A DNA stretch of 32,950 bases from Candidatus Bathyarchaeota archaeon (GTDB lineage Archaea > Thermoproteota > Bathyarchaeia > Bathyarchaeales > Bathycorpusculaceae). The translations under genes and the position numbers were made by a program. The first letter of the stretch is position 1. Each line of letters starts with the position of its first letter. Shown piece by piece: positions 8,011 through 15,185 of this stretch. Below the pieces are notes generated by a model. That model was given only the letters and a program-made list of their open reading frames with translations. It made no database searches and was not told the DNA's origin. The stretch spans positions 1 through 32,950 of the forward strand of contig CALMWK010000072.1 in NCBI GenBank assembly GCA_937873375.1, written 5' to 3'.

Positions 8011-9432
8011 ATGCCAGCGGTTCCTGAAGCTTACTACGAGTACGTCATGGAGTACGCGCCGTACCTCTACGTGGTCCCAGATGTTGGACCGGACCTTGAG
8101 TGGGGGAAAGCTGCGTTTGCCGCGGCGTTCGCAGTGGATTTCCTCTTCGAAGCCTACTTTCATCCTCAGTTCGACTCTCGAAGCAGCGAGATAGAAGCGA
8201 AAATCGTGGAGCTTGCCAACTGGATCCTCACGCAGCAATGCACTGACGCAGAAAAGTTGGCTTATGGTGGCTTCAAAAGCACAGAGAACAGAACAGAGTA
8301 CTATGCGGTGGATGCGTGCCGCACGGTGCCTGCGTTGCTGAAAGCCTACGAACTAACAAGCAACACCGCCTACTTGAACAGCGCAACTCTGGCGGGTAAC
8401 GTTTTTCTTTTCAACATGCAGCACAAACCAAGCCTGCTGGGCGTGCACGACCGCTACTACGGCGGATTCGCAAGAGCTGTTTCGATTTCGGACCAGTGGC
8501 TTGCAGAGATGGATGTGGTTTGCCTCCACGGGCTGCCCGCTTTGAGGATGCTGTGTGAAGTAGACCCAACAAGCAAAAGCCAATATGAAGCAGGTATGGT
8601 GGATGTGGTTAATTTTTGTCGTGTTGGCTTGGAGGAGTGCTTTGACCATTATAGTCCGCTGCCTTCGGGAGACGGAGGATGGCACCGCGTAGACCAAGCT
8701 GACCGCATCATAATCGACGATTCACTTGCGTACGCGCTCTGGGGGCTCTACGATTACGAAGGCTACAGCAACACCGTACAGAAAGCCTACAGCTACATCA
8801 ACGCGATAGGCGCTTCATCGGCGTATCCTGCGTATAATCCCGCGGTTTGCTGGGCAGGCTACCTAGACGCTGTCTCAAAAGTTTCCGCCTGTAACTACTA
8901 CGATGCGGTGACGGCTGGGATTCTGGCGCCTATCCGCCGCGACCACGACAAATCCGCCTACGAGTACAGCCACAACATAATTGCGGCACACGCCGACGAG
9001 TTCATGTTTTGGGGCGTCAAGCACGTGGATTTTGGGTTTGTGGAAAATAAGCAGGCGATGGCTACGGTTTGTTGGCTGGGGCAGTTGTTTTTGGGCTATG
9101 AGGTGCCTGTGACGCGGTTCACGCAGGTCCTGAGCAGTAAAGGCGAAAACCTAACCCTCTACCCCATTACAGCAGCGGGTGAAAGAACAGCCTACGGCGA
9201 AGGCATAGACGTCAAAGCCATCGTTCTGCCCGCGAAGAGCGAAGAGTTGCTGCTGGAACCTGGCTATGTTACTCACGATTATTTTGCCATGCACGTGTTT
9301 GCGCCTGTGAGGCGGCACGACAAAATCCGCAGAAACGGCACAGACTACCAAATCCAAACAGTACAAGACTACGCCTTCAAAGGCGAAACTGCTTACCGTA
9401 AAGCCACATGCAGGAGGCTCACAAACCAATGA
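8011..9432 (+). CDS. Neck protein: glycosidase-like alpha/alpha barrel fused to head-closure domain
   Basis: 473 residues from ATG 8011, placed 5 bp after the preceding stop; the frame is open further upstream but overlaps the connector. Residues about 40-365 are repeated amphipathic helical hairpins with aromatic-rich loops (TEYYAVDACRTVPALLKAYE, YLNSATLAGNVFLFNMQH, GGFARAVSISDQWLAEMD, YALWGLYDYEGYSN), as in (alpha/alpha)6 toroid glycosidases and epimerases. Residues about 370-473 have a different character: YGEGIDVKAIVLP, THDYFAMHVFAP, DKIRRNGTDYQIQTVQDY, YRKATCRRL. This resembles head-closure/stopper proteins (HK97 gp7, SPP1 gp16 type). So a structural neck ring seems to carry a sugar-active or sugar-binding barrel. 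Catalytic residues cannot be named with confidence. It overlaps the next gene by ATGA. Confidence 0.6.
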   Translation: MPAVPEAYYEYVMEYAPYLYVVPDVGPDLEWGKAAFAAAFAVDFLFEAYFHPQFDSRSSEIEAKIVELANWILTQQCTDAEKLAYGGFKSTENRTEYYAVDACRTVPALLKAYELTSNTAYLNSATLAGNVFLFNMQHKPSLLGVHDRYYGGFARAVSISDQWLAEMDVVCLHGLPALRMLCEVDPTSKSQYEAGMVDVVNFCRVGLEECFDHYSPLPSGDGGWHRVDQADRIIIDDSLAYALWGLYDYEGYSNTVQKAYSYINAIGASSAYPAYNPAVCWAGYLDAVSKVSACNYYDAVTAGILAPIRRDHDKSAYEYSHNIIAAHADEFMFWGVKHVDFGFVENKQAMATVCWLGQLFLGYEVPVTRFTQVLSSKGENLTLYPITAAGERTAYGEGIDVKAIVLPAKSEELLLEPGYVTHDYFAMHVFAPVRRHDKIRRNGTDYQIQTVQDYAFKGETAYRKATCRRLTNQ

Positions 9433-10406
9433 GTGAAACCGAAGAGGCGGCTGCAACAGTGATGAGGCTACTTAAGGCGAACCTGCGCGTAGTCAAAGAC
9501 GACGGCGGTTTAGCCAGCATAAATGTGGTTAATGAGTTTCAGAACGCCCAAGCCATCAAGGGCTTTGACGGACAGGTCACGGTGGGTTTTGCGGAAAGCG
9601 CTGACCAGAAAATGGAGTTATCGGGAAAATGGCGCAAACGACTACAAGTTCTGCGGGTGAACGTGTGGACATCCGAGCAGGCGGGCTCGGGCGAGTCAGG
9701 CAGGGTTATGCGGGGCAAAATCGTGGAGGAAGTCAACCGTGTCGTGCGGCAGAAACGCAGCCGCCCCAACGAAACCACTTATGAGTTTTACAATTTGGGA
9801 GCGGGCAGTCAAACTCACAAAGCCTACTTTGGCAACGGCGAAGCTTCACCGTATACGCCAAACGTTTGGACGGAGCTGGCAAGTGAGAACTACCAGAGGT
9901 TGTGGGCAAGCGACGACAACCGCCTTCAGCTAAGCGCAGATGAAGATGGCGCGTATGCAACGGTGCTTTTCGGCTTCAAACTGGAATGCAGAGAGAAAAC
10001 TGCCAAAAAAATAGCCGTGTCCTTTGAAGGCTTTGGCACCGCAGCAGGTGGCGACGGCGTCACCGTCAAAGCGTGGAATAGTGAAAGTTTCTTATGGGAA
10101 AACGCGCAGTCAGACGGCGCTGGAGGAACCGACGAAACCATAACCATCACCCTAACAGCGAACGTGCCAAACTACATTGATGAAGACGGGTACGTGTGGC
10201 TGCTTACCCGAACAACCAACCCCGCCAGCGCCCAATCACCCGCGGTTCTGCACTGCGACTACGTGTCCTGCACTGTCACAGTGAACGGCATAACGTACTG
10301 CGACGTTGTCAACTACCGAGATTTAGACCGCGTAGACGGTGTGCCCTTCATTTTCCGCACCGAGTTTGTGGTGAAGTCATGGTTCTTTGAGAACATAGGA
10401 GTGTAA
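9429..10406 (+). CDS. Tail terminator-like protein with inserted beta-sandwich domain
   Basis: 325 residues; ATG 9429 overlaps the previous stop by 4 bp. Residues about 1-115 (GQVTVGFAESADQ, LQVLRVNVWTSEQ, RVMRGKIVEEVNRVVRQ) and about 289-325 (YRDLDRVDGVPFIFRTEFVV) together look like one small tail-terminator/tail-completion fold of the type found between neck and tail-tube genes. Between them, about 117-288, lies a separate beta-rich domain (LFGFKLECREKTAKKIAVSF, TVKAWNSESFLW, ETITITLTANVPNYI, DGYVWLLTRTT), like lectin or galactose-binding beta-sandwiches. This insertion would project from the tail-head junction. Family assignment of both parts is by pattern and position. Confidence 0.5.
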   Translation: MSETEEAAATVMRLLKANLRVVKDDGGLASINVVNEFQNAQAIKGFDGQVTVGFAESADQKMELSGKWRKRLQVLRVNVWTSEQAGSGESGRVMRGKIVEEVNRVVRQKRSRPNETTYEFYNLGAGSQTHKAYFGNGEASPYTPNVWTELASENYQRLWASDDNRLQLSADEDGAYATVLFGFKLECREKTAKKIAVSFEGFGTAAGGDGVTVKAWNSESFLWENAQSDGAGGTDETITITLTANVPNYIDEDGYVWLLTRTTNPASAQSPAVLHCDYVSCTVTVNGITYCDVVNYRDLDRVDGVPFIFRTEFVVKSWFFENIGV

Positions 10407-10413
10407 ATTTGAA

Positions 10414-11271
10414 ATGCCAGAAACATACAGCGCCCATGAAAGCCGCGTCTACTACGTGGACGAGGTGGCTTTTGGGCAAACCCCAACCAACCCCTCCATG
10501 CTAGGCATCCCAGCGGAAAGTTTGGAGCCTGCGGTGAATCCGGGCAACATTAAGCTGCGCGGAGTCGGCAGCGTGGATTTGCAAGCCATCAAAAAAGGAG
10601 TGCGAGCGCCAAGCCTGAAAATCTCGTATCCGCTGCCAAGCGAAGCACCCATAAACTTCTTGCAGTACGCCAGAAACGAACTTGACAAGTCCCTGAGCAT
10701 CCAGCTGCTTTACTATAAGGGTGTTTTTGCGTCTGCCACCGACATAATTTCGCTTTTGTACACGGGGTGCAAATTCCAAAAACTAACCGTGGAGTGCAGC
10801 ATCGAAGATGTTGTGAAAGCGATCGTGGAGTTGCTTGCCCAAAACCTCACCGCGGGCACCGACAAATTTTCAGGTGCCACCTACGCCGACTACGGCGGAG
10901 CGATACCGTTCTATGAGAGCTACATCAAAAAAGACGCCGCCACGCTTGAGCGCGTCACCGACTGGAAATTCACGGTGGAAAACAACCTCAAACAGGTCCC
11001 AGTCATACGCAGCACCAACGGCCACATCCTGAAGTACTTGCCGCATAGGCACCGCAACCTCACAGGCGAAGTGGTTTTCGAGTTTGAAAGCAAAGAAGAA
11101 TTCGACAACATCATCAACGACGCCGAGTTCACGTTGGAGTTTGGCTTGGGCGGAACCAGCAAAGCGGTCTTTAGCAACTGCAAATGGGAAAACGTGGCGG
11201 CACCCACCCGTATTGAAGAGTTGGTGAGCCTGAAAGCGGAGTTTGTCGCCAAAACCTTCACCGTAACCTAA
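10414..11271 (+). CDS. Major tail tube protein
   Basis: 285 residues. Starts MPETYSAHESRVYYVDEVAFGQTP, the N-terminal 'E-x-FGxTP' opening common to tail tube proteins of siphoviruses including archaeal ones. The remainder is beta-rich with repeated strand patterns (SLKISYPLPSEAP, LTVECSIEDVV, DWKFTVENNL, GEVVFEFESKEEF, TLEFGLGGTSKAVFSNCKWE, LVSLKAEFVAK). The GTSKAVFSNCKW...SLKAEF block near the C-terminus is typical of the tube beta-barrel. It follows the tail terminator and precedes the tail-assembly chaperone, the standard order. It should polymerise into the tail tube around the tape measure. Confidence 0.75.
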   Translation: MPETYSAHESRVYYVDEVAFGQTPTNPSMLGIPAESLEPAVNPGNIKLRGVGSVDLQAIKKGVRAPSLKISYPLPSEAPINFLQYARNELDKSLSIQLLYYKGVFASATDIISLLYTGCKFQKLTVECSIEDVVKAIVELLAQNLTAGTDKFSGATYADYGGAIPFYESYIKKDAATLERVTDWKFTVENNLKQVPVIRSTNGHILKYLPHRHRNLTGEVVFEFESKEEFDNIINDAEFTLEFGLGGTSKAVFSNCKWENVAAPTRIEELVSLKAEFVAKTFTVT

Positions 11272-11283
11272 AGGTGAAACCAG

Positions 11284-11757
11284 ATGCGCAAAGAAACCTT
11301 AGAAATCGGCGCCGAATACGGCGAAGAATACACTGGCAGATACGTTTTCCAAGAAATCACTTGGGCAAAACGCAGCCGCATCATCCAAAAACACACCAAG
11401 TACCACCCTGTTTCTGGGCAAGTGGTGAGCAGCGACTTCATAGCCATACAAGCTGAAACCATCTGGGCAGCCCTAAAAGAGCAACCACAAAACCAGCCGC
11501 TAACGCTGGAGAAACTTTTGGGCGAAGAAAACGGCATCCCCATCGCATTGGGCGAGTTGCTTTCTCAAACCGTCAACAACCTGTGCGCTGTCACACGGGA
11601 GGAGACGGCTTTTTTATCCGAGCCATCAGACGCAAAAAACCCAACCCCGCAATCACAGATTTCCGCTTATGCAAAGAATTCGGTTGGCTCCCAACAGACC
11701 TCGCAAGGCAGCCAGCCAGAACCATCCAGCAGTTCATCATCATCCTCAACGAAGTAG
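11284..11757 (+). CDS. Tail assembly chaperone, short form (gpG-like)
   Basis: 157 residues with an aggtga ribosome site at 11272-11277. The body (GRYVFQEITWAKRSRIIQKH, then SSDFIAIQAETIWAALKEQP and LTLEKLLGEENGIPIALGELLSQTVNNL) fits the alpha-helical gpG-type chaperones that bind tape measure and tube protein. After residue 111 the zero frame runs on into a low-complexity Gln/Ser-rich tail ending in eight serines and Lys, which is unlikely to be folded. This is expected if the useful C-terminus is in the -1 frame, as described for the fused product. Position between tube and tape measure supports the role. Confidence 0.7.
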   Translation: MRKETLEIGAEYGEEYTGRYVFQEITWAKRSRIIQKHTKYHPVSGQVVSSDFIAIQAETIWAALKEQPQNQPLTLEKLLGEENGIPIALGELLSQTVNNLCAVTREETAFLSEPSDAKNPTPQSQISAYAKNSVGSQQTSQGSQPEPSSSSSSSSTK

Positions 11758-11798
11758 ACAGGCAAACCGAGGAGGAAGCCAAGAAACATGAGCGTTGA
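11284..11798 (+). CDS. Tail assembly chaperone, long form made by -1 frameshift (gpGT-like)
   Basis: Reading switches by -1 at 11610-11616, so codons run 11284-11616 and then resume at 11616 (atc cga gcc ...) to the stop at 11796-11798. The product is about 171 residues. The T-type extension (IRAIRRKKPNPAITDFRLCK, then EFGWLPTDLARQPARTIQQF, then LNEVDRQTEEEAKK) is a sensible helical domain and overlaps the next gene start by 11 bp. Many tailed phages make G and GT this way from two overlapping frames between tube and tape measure; the layout here is the same. Frameshifting itself is inferred. Confidence 0.7.
11610..11616 (+). promoter_or_regulatory. Slippery heptamer T_TTT_TTA for -1 frameshifting
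   Basis: In the zero frame the codons are gct ttt tta (Ala-Phe-Leu), giving X_XXY_YYZ with X=T, Y=T, Z=A. This is the same heptamer (U UUU UUA) used by HIV-1 gag-pol. It lies where the zero frame of the chaperone turns to low complexity and where the -1 frame gains a conserved-looking helical domain. I did not find an obvious stable hairpin or pseudoknot just downstream; a purine-rich ggaggaga 10 bases upstream (about 11598-11605) could act as a stimulatory Shine-Dalgarno-like element. Confidence 0.75.
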
Positions 11799-12156
11799 AG
11801 TCCAAATTGACCTTGCAGGCGCGGAGGAGTTCGCGCAGGCACTCAACCGTTTCGATAGTGGTATGCAGAGGCAAATACAGCAGCGCCTTGGCGAGTGGGC
11901 TGAGAATGCCAAAACCCAAGCTACACAGTTGGCACCAGAACGCACGGGTTACTTGCGAAGCACCATCTACACAAAAACCAGGCAGTGGCAGGCAGAAGTT
12001 GGTGCAGAAGCAGCCTACGCCGCAGCCGTGGAATTTGGCACCCGCTACGCCCAAGCGAAACCTTTCATTCAACCTGCACTCGAACAGGGTTTGCCTCAGC
12101 TGGAACCTGCCCTGCTGGGCGCTTTGGATTCGGCTAAGATGGAGGCGGACCTGTGA
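11788..12156 (+). CDS. HK97 gp10-like tail/neck morphogenesis protein
   Basis: 122 residues. Shows the HK97 gp10-like signature: APERTGYLRSTIYT ... EVGAEAAYAAAVEFGTRYAQ and AKPFIQPALEQ. In bacterial phages gp10-like proteins act in head-tail joining or tail completion. Here the gene stands after the chaperone and not before the tube gene, an uncommon order. ATG 11788 overlaps the frameshifted chaperone end by 11 bp, and its own stop overlaps the following GTG start, so the whole row is translationally coupled. Confidence 0.8.
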   Translation: MSVEVQIDLAGAEEFAQALNRFDSGMQRQIQQRLGEWAENAKTQATQLAPERTGYLRSTIYTKTRQWQAEVGAEAAYAAAVEFGTRYAQAKPFIQPALEQGLPQLEPALLGALDSAKMEADL

Positions 12157-12695
12157 GTTTTCGGGAAATAGCTGTCACCATTCGAGCCGTCAACCGTGCC
12201 AGTTCGGAATTTAGCCGCATCCAAACTGACGCGCAAAGCCTCGCCACACAAGTGAAGAGTTTAGGTTCAACGCTTGCTGGACTGGGCGCCGCAGGAACCG
12301 TTGTTGGTTATGTTGCGAACCAGTTCGGTGTTTTGAACGATGCTCAGGCGAAGGTGTTCAACAGCGCCATGATGGTTGTCAGCGTGATGGGTATGTTTAT
12401 GCGTACCAGCACAGGCGTCGCCGTCGCCCAGAAGGTTTACGCAGCAGCAACCGCGTTTGCCACCACCGTCCAAAACAGCCTAAACATCAGCTTCGCCACG
12501 TTCCTCGCACTAACAGGCGTAGGCATAGCGGTCATCGTTGCGGCAGCCGCTGCCATGATAAGCTTCGCCAGCAGCATGAACAAAGCCACCGCCAGCGTGC
12601 AGAACTTCAACAGTGCCACCTCAGAGACACCCCAGCATACTCGTAGTATACAGCGGGCGGGCGAAACCGAGCTTTACAGGCGGGGAGTCGAATAG
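12153..12695 (+). CDS. Very short tape measure-like protein
   Basis: 180 residues with a GTG start overlapping the previous stop. N-terminal helical region (FREIAVTIRAVNRASSEFSR, then DAQSLATQVKSLGSTLAGLG) followed by two strongly hydrophobic stretches (MMVVSVMGMFMRTSTGVAVA; FLALTGVGIAVIVAAAAAMI). This is the composition of siphovirus tape measures: coiled coil plus hydrophobic segments. Position between chaperone/gp10 and hub is right. Tape measures are usually several hundred to over a thousand residues, so this copy is either a genuine short-tail version or has suffered an in-frame internal deletion; the charged C-terminus (IQRAGETELYRRGVE) looks abruptly joined. Confidence 0.55.
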   Translation: MSFREIAVTIRAVNRASSEFSRIQTDAQSLATQVKSLGSTLAGLGAAGTVVGYVANQFGVLNDAQAKVFNSAMMVVSVMGMFMRTSTGVAVAQKVYAAATAFATTVQNSLNISFATFLALTGVGIAVIVAAAAAMISFASSMNKATASVQNFNSATSETPQHTRSIQRAGETELYRRGVE

Positions 12696-12698
12696 TCA

Positions 12699-14285
12699 AT
12701 GAGTGTTACCGCACCAACCGTGGCGGTGGTTTTCGGCTCTGTAGCGCCACCCCAAGGCGACATCGTTGAGTTGAAGGTGCATTTGGGCTGCACCAAAGAG
12801 GTCGGCAGCTTCGAGGCAACGTTGCAGAATTTTGGCGGCAAATACAGCCCCAACGGCACATACCCGCTGAGCGTGGGCGTGGATGGCAGCTTAAGTGTGG
12901 GTCGCGGTGTTACCTGTCCGTTGTTGATGACTTGCCGCGTAGAAGGCATAAAATACGAATCGTCACCCGTGGAGAACTACGTGCATGTTTCGGGCAGGTG
13001 TTGGGGTGAGCGGTTGTTCCGCAGAGTCATCACGAAAGCATACACCAACGTGAAGGGTGAAGACATCGTCAAAGACCTGCTGGACTACTATGTGGGTTTG
13101 AGCCACAACCGCGGCGGCGTAGAACTGGTAGAGGCAACGGATACGACATATGCAAGCCTAAACTACGAAGACACCCCAGTCATCGACGTGCTCAAGTACG
13201 TGGCGGAGAGCGCAGACAAGCAGGGCGTCATAGGCTACGACTTTCGCGTGGCGCCTGACGGCAAATTCGAGTTCTTCTCCAAAGGCACCAAACCCAGCAC
13301 CGTCAGCCTTGGCGAGCGCATAGAATACTACGAGTACACCAGTGATGTGTACAGGGTGCGAAACAAAATTGCGGTTTACGGCGCCGCCGACAAAAGCGAG
13401 CCAGCCGACAAGGATGCGTGGACTGAGAGCTTGACACCGTCGGATGGCGTTTGGACTGCCATAGCGGGCACCGTCAGCTTTGACACCGCGGTCATGGTGA
13501 AGGGTTCGGGCAGCATAAAAACTTTCATAGACGGTTTTCAGTATGCGGGTTGCGTGTTCACCCTAAACGGCGACAAACTCGTAGACACCGCAGCTTACCC
13601 AGTTTTGAACCTGTGGCTCTGCACAGAAACCGCCTATAACGGGAATGTGACCCTGTCGCTGTTTGACAACTTGGACCGCTCAGCTACACGCGAGTTCACG
13701 GTGGGGGCTGGCAAATGGTTCCAAACGCAGGTAGAAGTGGGTGCGGGGGTTGCGGATTTGTGGCAGGTGCAAAGCGGCTTTGACTGGACAAAGATTTGGC
13801 GTGTGCGGGTGATTTGCTGGTTTGGCGATGTGGGCACGGGCGCTTTTTGGGTGGATGGCTTGTTTTTTGGGGGGCGCCGCTATGGCAACGTGCAGGAGAA
13901 CACGAGTAGTCAGGGCAGTTTTGGGTTGCGGGAGCTGGTGGAGGTTAACGAGGAGTTGTGGAGCGACACCGAGTGCACTGGGCGGGCGAATGCGTTGCTG
14001 GCGAATCTGAAGGACCCAGCGGAGAGCCTGACGCTGCAGAGTTCAGTTCTGGATTTTGGCGCCTCGCCAGTATTGGCTGGTGATGTGGTGCATGTTGTGT
14101 TGCCTGTGGAGGGTGTGGAAGCGGATTTTCGCGTTTTGAGCGTGGAGTATCGTGTAGATGGAAAAGCGCAAACGCTTGATGTCACGTTGGAGTTGGGACG
14201 GGAAGCGCCGCTACTTGCAGATTACGTGTATGCGTTGCGTGCGAAAACCGACAGTTTAAGCAGGTACAAAGCAGCGAGGCGGTAG
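12699..14285 (+). CDS. Tail hub/baseplate protein with carbohydrate-binding-like insert
   Basis: 528 residues. Residues about 1-230 follow the pattern of gp27/gpD-type hub proteins: a beta domain (DIVELKVHLG ... SFEATLQNFGGKYSP), the rim segment (VHVSGRCWGERLFRRVITKA, with EDIVKDLLDYYV), and a domain with VIDVLKYVAESADKQG. The hub fold resumes at about 397 (LRELVEVNEELWSD ... LLANLKDPAESLTL ... GDVVHVVLPVEGVEADFRVL). Between them, about 237-396, is a jelly-roll-like beta region (DGVWTAIAGTVSFDTAVMVK, VLNLWLCTETAY, TVGAGKWFQTQVEV, AFWVDGLFFGG) resembling carbohydrate-binding modules. It would form the tail tip. Start ATG is 3 bp after the preceding stop. Confidence 0.6.
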   Translation: MSVTAPTVAVVFGSVAPPQGDIVELKVHLGCTKEVGSFEATLQNFGGKYSPNGTYPLSVGVDGSLSVGRGVTCPLLMTCRVEGIKYESSPVENYVHVSGRCWGERLFRRVITKAYTNVKGEDIVKDLLDYYVGLSHNRGGVELVEATDTTYASLNYEDTPVIDVLKYVAESADKQGVIGYDFRVAPDGKFEFFSKGTKPSTVSLGERIEYYEYTSDVYRVRNKIAVYGAADKSEPADKDAWTESLTPSDGVWTAIAGTVSFDTAVMVKGSGSIKTFIDGFQYAGCVFTLNGDKLVDTAAYPVLNLWLCTETAYNGNVTLSLFDNLDRSATREFTVGAGKWFQTQVEVGAGVADLWQVQSGFDWTKIWRVRVICWFGDVGTGAFWVDGLFFGGRRYGNVQENTSSQGSFGLRELVEVNEELWSDTECTGRANALLANLKDPAESLTLQSSVLDFGASPVLAGDVVHVVLPVEGVEADFRVLSVEYRVDGKAQTLDVTLELGREAPLLADYVYALRAKTDSLSRYKAARR

Positions 14286-14289
14286 ACCT

Positions 14290-14469
14290 GTGGTGGATAA
14301 GCGCAGGCGCGTAGTCGTGGAAATCCGCGAGGACTTACATCGGGAGCTGCGCAAACTGGCGTTGTTAAATGATTTGCGGATTTATGAGGTGGCGAATGCG
14401 GTTTTGGAGGATTGCTTGGGTGATGAGGAACGTGTGCGGGGTTTGGTTAGGCGGTTGAAGGTTTCTTAG
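14290..14469 (+). CDS. Small ribbon-helix-helix-like DNA-binding protein
   Basis: 59 residues from GTG 14290 (a second GTG follows at 14293). The sequence RRRVVVEIREDLHRELRKLA gives an N-terminal beta strand of alternating basic/hydrophobic residues followed by helix A, and YEVANAVLEDCLGDEE gives helix B: the MetJ/Arc/CopG plan. It begins 4 bp after the hub gene stop, so it is the last gene of the tail operon. It could regulate virion gene expression or act as an antitoxin without a visible partner. G/T-rich spacer follows. Confidence 0.6.
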   Translation: MVDKRRRVVVEIREDLHRELRKLALLNDLRIYEVANAVLEDCLGDEERVRGLVRRLKVS

Positions 14470-14631
14470 GTTTGGTTGTTTGTTTAGTGTTTGTTTTGTT
14501 TTGTGGGTGCATGTTTGGTTTTTTGGTTTTGGGTTGTGTTTTCGGTTAGTTTTTCATACTTTTTATGAACATTTCTCAAATCGGTTTATATATTTTGGAA
14601 GCTAAGGGATAATTAAAAACAAACAGGATGT
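14470..14631. other. G/T-rich intergenic spacer with a promoter at its right end
   Basis: No gene is visible. The first ~90 bases are strikingly poor in A and C on the plus strand and contain T-runs that could terminate the tail operon. At 14585-14592 tttatata is a good TATA box; a start near 14615 would serve the small gene at 14632. The phrase aaacaggatgt just before that gene recurs at 14761. Confidence 0.5.
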
Positions 14632-14760
14632 ATGAAAAACATGGAAATTGGAACATTGGTCGCAGTTTGCTTGGGCTTGGCCGCCATGCCGATTGCCTCC
14701 TTAGAATATGTGGTTTCTCGTGCGAGACGGGAAGCTGCCCGCAAAATCGAACCCCTATAA
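14632..14760 (+). CDS. Small single-span membrane protein (42 residues)
   Basis: ATG 14632 to TAA at 14760. The product has one hydrophobic segment (TLVAVCLGLAAMPIASLEYV) followed by a basic/acidic helix (SRARREAARKIEP), the shape of small membrane regulators or holin-like peptides. It is preceded by a TATA box and aaacaggatgt. The same phrase occurs right after its stop and leads to a second mini-frame, 14768-14821 (17 codons, then TGA). An alternative ATG at 14628 reads another frame that lacks membrane character. No family is recognised; the case rests on promoter plus hydropathy. Confidence 0.4.
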   Translation: MKNMEIGTLVAVCLGLAAMPIASLEYVVSRARREAARKIEPL

Positions 14761-14863
14761 AAACAGGATGTGTGTGATGTGGGAAGGATTAAACTGGACG
14801 CTAATAATTAAGAAAACGTGAAGGGATGGGGAGCTTTGCTGGTCTTCCCTGTCTCTTTTTTGT

Positions 14864-15148
14864 TTATTTTGTCTGTTTTTTGTTGAGTACAATTTGCATT
14901 ATAGCCGCTAACACGGTTAGGGTGCCCAGCCAGAGTACGAGGTCAACGGCGAGGTTTACGGTGTCGACGTACCAGATGTTTGCGGGTCCTGCGAAGGTGC
15001 TGGTTGTGTGCGTTGCATAAGTGAGGGGAAACCCGTAGTCGGTGTGGATGTTGTCTGGCCAGTCGTATTGGAAGCCTGCGACCATGGCGAGGATGGTTAT
15101 GATGGCGAAGATTGCAATGAAGAGGGTGGTGTTTAGCGTTTTGTTCAT
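14864..15148 (-). CDS. Two-span membrane protein, unknown
   Basis: 94 residues. TM1 is TLFIAIFAIITILAMVAGFQ, followed by an external loop rich in Asp, Tyr, Thr (YDWPDNIHTDYGFPLTYATH), then TM2 (LAVDLVLWLGTLTVLAAIMQ) and a short NKKQTK tail. No catalytic or family motif is evident. Its end faces the small genes at 14632-14821 across a T-rich gap (14853-14880) that can serve as a terminator for both sides. Coding strand is A/C-rich like the two genes to its right. Confidence 0.5.
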   Translation of the reverse strand: MNKTLNTTLFIAIFAIITILAMVAGFQYDWPDNIHTDYGFPLTYATHTTSTFAGPANIWYVDTVNLAVDLVLWLGTLTVLAAIMQIVLNKKQTK

Positions 15149-15185
15149 ACTAGAAGGTTGAGGGGTTTGGTTTTTAGTTTTTTGG

